Shown here: one piece after another, positions 13,126-15,342 of the stretch
Position numbering within the stretch: position 1 is the stretch's first letter
How the letters are laid out: each line of letters begins with the position of its first letter
Assembly: GCA_933822405.4 (NCBI GenBank)
Contig: CAKOGP040001871.1
Span: 1-15,342, forward strand
DNA from: Cylindrotheca closterium
Lineage: Eukaryota; Bacillariophyta; Bacillariophyceae; Bacillariales; Bacillariaceae
Reading direction: 5' to 3'
Length of the DNA stretch: 15,342 nucleotides
Made by a program: the position numbers and the translations under genes
The notes under the pieces: model-generated
What the model saw: the letters and a program-made list of their open reading frames with translations, nothing else
Database searches by the model: none
Told to the model about the DNA's origin: nothing

Positions 13126-14208
13126 ATGGTCCAGCTTGAGGAGCCAACAGTTGAAACGTCCCAGGTTCCAGTCAGTCTTGGAAAACCCTCTCTTAGAGTG
13201 AGACTAGAGGCTTACTATTCTCTGATCGATCCAGAACGATTGCAAGACGGCACAAAATGGAGACAGATCTTTGATGAAGTTTACACAAAAGTACGTCTCG
13301 AATGATATCTTTGACTATTACCGGTACCTGATATATACCTCAAATCATCCAATTTCTTCTTGAAGTACGGAGGTACTTACACCGGAGAGAGGCGACTGTC
13401 ATCAAAGCTTACTAAAAAGTATGGTTCTAGGGTCAAGTTATTCCTGGCTGAACAGACACAGAAGAAGCATGAAGAGTCCACAACTCTTCGCTTCGACGAG
13501 TCATGGTATGAAGTACCGCAGAAAAGGTCCGGTGTTATTAAATTTTGTTCGGATCAGTTTGATCCAGTTACTTTGTTAGCTTCGTCGGAAGGTGAGGGGA
13601 AGAGTATCAATCCGATAGTTCTTGAAAACTAATCTAACTCATTACGAAACGCAGCCGAAGTTCGAGAACGGAACAATTATTTTGATAATTACTCGGTATC
13701 ATGTCTTGACAACACTCGTCAATTTGCTAAGTTACTTCCTTTTGATGATCCTTTGTATTGTGACACTAAATCTGCAAGGAGAGCGACACATGGGAAACAG
13801 ACTGTAGCTAAAAGGATCCCACAAACGAAATCTTCCCATCCTTTCGTTCATATTGCCAATTCCCTTCAACCCGGGCCAGGTGCAATGCTACAGAACCTTC
13901 GACAACAACGGGTGTGTGTGATCACTCGATATGTGAATGCTATTCGCGGTTCACTAAGAGGTACATTAGTCGCCTTCGACAAACATCTAAATATGGTGCT
14001 TCTTGATGTTGAAGAGACTTACACCTGCAGACCTTTGGAACGAGGAATCATGGAAAACATTCAGGTCGAAGTTGAAAGAAGACGAAATTTCTTAGAATCC
14101 CAAAGCCTAGGCGTCTCCAAGTTTGTGAAACGACGCAGAATGAAGCAGATCATGCTTCGCGGTGATTGTGTTGTGTCGGTTTACAAGGATCCAGAAAAGG
14201 TGCTCTAA
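13126..14208 (+). CDS. LSM11: LSM11-like Sm-fold protein (U7 snRNP type), three exons
   Basis: Exons 13126-13290, 13366-13591 and 13655-14208 join in frame to 945 nt, or 314 residues. Introns are 75 and 63 nt: GTACGT...TTGAAG, and GTGAGG...ACGCAG with a CTAAC branch-like site. ATG 13126 is the first ATG of that frame; the ATG at 13122 is in another frame. The C-terminal part is a split Sm fold. Sm1 is RVCVITRYVNAIRGSLRG, then TLVAFDKHLNMVLLDVEETY. After a spacer of about 40 basic residues comes Sm2, RRMKQIMLRGDCVVSVYK. The FDK-x-x-NM-x-L-x-DV-[DE]-ETY signature and the long Sm1-Sm2 spacer are typical of LSM11, which with LSM10 replaces two Sm proteins in the U7 snRNP for histone pre-mRNA 3' processing. 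The N-terminal 190 residues are not recognised. Confidence 0.8.
13291..13365 (+). other. Intron 1 of the LSM11-like gene
   Basis: ACAAAA|GTACGT to TTCTTCTTGAAG|TACGGA, 75 nt, phase 0. It contains in-frame stops, and the flanking exons read YTK|YGG. Confidence 0.8.
13592..13654 (+). other. Intron 2 of the LSM11-like gene
   Basis: CGGAAG|GTGAGG to GAAACGCAG|CCGAAG, 63 nt, phase 1. It contains an in-frame TAA, and CTAACTC at about 13634 suits a branch point. Splicing restores the frame that leads into the Sm domain. Confidence 0.85.
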
Positions 14209-14229
14209 AGCCACGGATTTGATTGCGGT

Positions 14230-15060
14230 TCAATTACTGTATCCTTCGAAATCGCCATTCGATCCTACTGGGCTTTCTTGATACATCTTTGAAATGAAAT
14301 GTGCTGCTGCAGATGCATTTCTATCGTCTTCCAAAAATCTTCGACTTTCAAACGCCCCGCCGCCATATTGCTTCAATACGCCATGCAAGATTGAAACATG
14401 GATTGCCCCACCACCTTCCCACCAAGTTTCGGCCTCGACTTTTTCGGAGTCAGCAGTCTAAGATGCAAGGACTGAACAGGAGAAAGGTCTTCATAGAATG
14501 AATGCTACAAAAATACGTGGTCGACTCTTACCATGATTGGGACAAGCAGCGGTTCAAATTCTGGTTTCCCAACTTCCGTTCCTGAGGTGACGAGTTCGCG
14601 CTCCCAAATGCCTTTTGCGTTCTCCCCTCTGATAAAAAGAGAGTTGCCATCATCGGACATCCTGAGGTCTTCTTTTGTTCTTCCAATAAACCCGAGAAAC
14701 AACGTGCGAACAAGCAGTGGTTGGCCAAGATTGGCAAGGTAGCGATCATAGTCCTCCTTAAACTGGTGGTCTATTAGAAGTTGCCAGCTGCCGTCAAAGT
14801 CTACACCCGTCGTAGCTAGTGCCCAACGTTCTCCTGCTGGAGAAAGATTTTCTCCCCAGATTGACAGTGGGTCTACTTTCTGTAGTCGCGATGGCTAGCT
14901 TTTTACTTTGGTTTTCCTTGAATGCCTCGGTTGTGTCAAGCTCATCGTGAATTTGTATGGAATGTATCTCTTTAGAACGGAACGCACCGGCTACCTTCAT
15001 GAGTGATTTGAATTCGCTGAGGATAATCAACCTTGAAAATAGTTTGAAAGGACGTTTCAT
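14230..15060 (-). CDS. Lipocalin-like protein, spliced
   Basis: The last two exons are firm: 14879-14532 and 14457-14230, joined across a 74-nt intron (ATG|GTAAGAGTC to GCATCTTAG|ACTGCT, phase 0). The protein reads ENLSPAGERWALATTGVDFD, GSWQLL (lipocalin-like G-x-W), EDYDRYLANLGQPLLVRTL, then LFIRGENAKGIWERELV and EAETWWEGGGAIHVSI, and ends after YGGGAFESRRFLED. I recall diatom proteins of this pattern, which resemble lipocalin/fatty-acid-binding barrels that hold small hydrophobic ligands. The ligand is unknown. Exon 1 is less certain: ATG 15060 to 14995 (MKRPFKLFSRLIILSEFKSL...) with a 115-nt intron (AAG|GTAGCC to CTACAG) keeps the frame and would give 213 residues. No signal peptide is evident. 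Confidence 0.65.
14458..14531 (-). other. Last intron of the lipocalin-like gene
   Basis: Read on the minus strand the donor is CCAATCATG|GTAAGAGTC (14531) and the acceptor is CTTGCATCTTAG|ACTGCTGAC (14458). It is 74 nt, phase 0, and contains an in-frame TAG. Confidence 0.8.
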
Positions 15061-15342
15061 GACTGCTTCAAGGAGTTTTAGGAAGAATCGTGTGGCACTC
15101 TGAGCATACCCATGCCTCCCCCTTTGAAAGCCGATGCATGTGGTCGTCTTCAACAGCACAGGTGGCAACGATTCCCACCTTCCAGCTCTCTTGTCTGAAA
15201 ATATTTTAACCGTTTCCTGGAACACCCGGCAAATGTTCAGACCGAGTATTTTCGGGACACTGATCGCAAAGTTTGACGTGCTCGTGCCCGGAGAAATAAA
15301 ATTATATTTTTAGCTTCGAAAAATCTATGTTATTTCCCTTTA
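15061..15342 (-). other. Upstream region of the lipocalin-like gene
   Basis: The minus-strand frame of the proposed exon 1 stays open upstream to about 15225 (MFQETVKIFSDKRAGRWESL...), so the true start could lie further out. From 15225 to 15342 the sequence is AT-rich with no further signal that I can support. Confidence 0.4.

Noticed and set aside
13622..13807. Plus-strand 61-codon frame overlapping exon 3 of the LSM11-like gene
   Set aside because: It is a shadow frame; splicing at 13591/13655 gives the frame that continues into the Sm domain.

Overview
The window looks like transposon-rich nuclear DNA of a diatom, most likely a pennate. The grounds are short GT-AG introns of 63-115 bases, Copia-type retroelements whose gag and protease resemble the CoDi elements of diatoms, PIF/Harbinger-type transposase remnants of the kind common in diatoms, and a lipocalin-like protein type I know from diatoms. 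These are recognitions from memory; no database was searched.

Layout. Positions 1-932 hold two head-to-tail pieces of an ORF-bearing retroposon: the 3' tail of copy A1, then the decayed copy A2. Positions 933-3043 hold a decayed Copia element on the minus strand (gag, a protease motif, a possible LTR). Positions 3044-4660 are a broken PIF/Harbinger transposase on the minus strand, split by a second retroposon (copy C, 3277-4514) flanked by an 18-bp direct repeat. A GCGTCA-rich repeat cluster follows (4730-4905), then a longer DDE-transposase-like open frame on the minus strand (4999-5883). Positions 6467-8410 appear to be a host gene whose last exon is interrupted by a third, young retroposon (copy B, 6788-8358). 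Copy B has a 17-bp target-site duplication, a (TA)14 tail and an intact 415-codon ORF. Positions 9224-12122 are a truncated plus-strand Copia element: possible LTR and primer site, a 33-bp tandem array, gag, and an in-frame protease after one TGA. It abuts the N-terminal part of another Harbinger-like protein (12111-12720, minus).

The right end carries two well-supported host genes in tail-to-tail orientation. One is a three-exon gene for an LSM11-like Sm-fold protein (13126-14208, plus). The other is a lipocalin-like gene (14230 to about 15060, minus). Only 21 bases separate their stop codons.

The most interesting system is the retroposon family A1/A2/B/C. Its members carry different or decayed ORFs and no visible reverse transcriptase. 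A1, B and C share a 3' tail of about 150 nt ending in AT-rich simple repeats. B and C are flanked by perfect 17-18 bp target duplications. This points to mobilisation in trans by an unseen LINE that recognises the shared tail.
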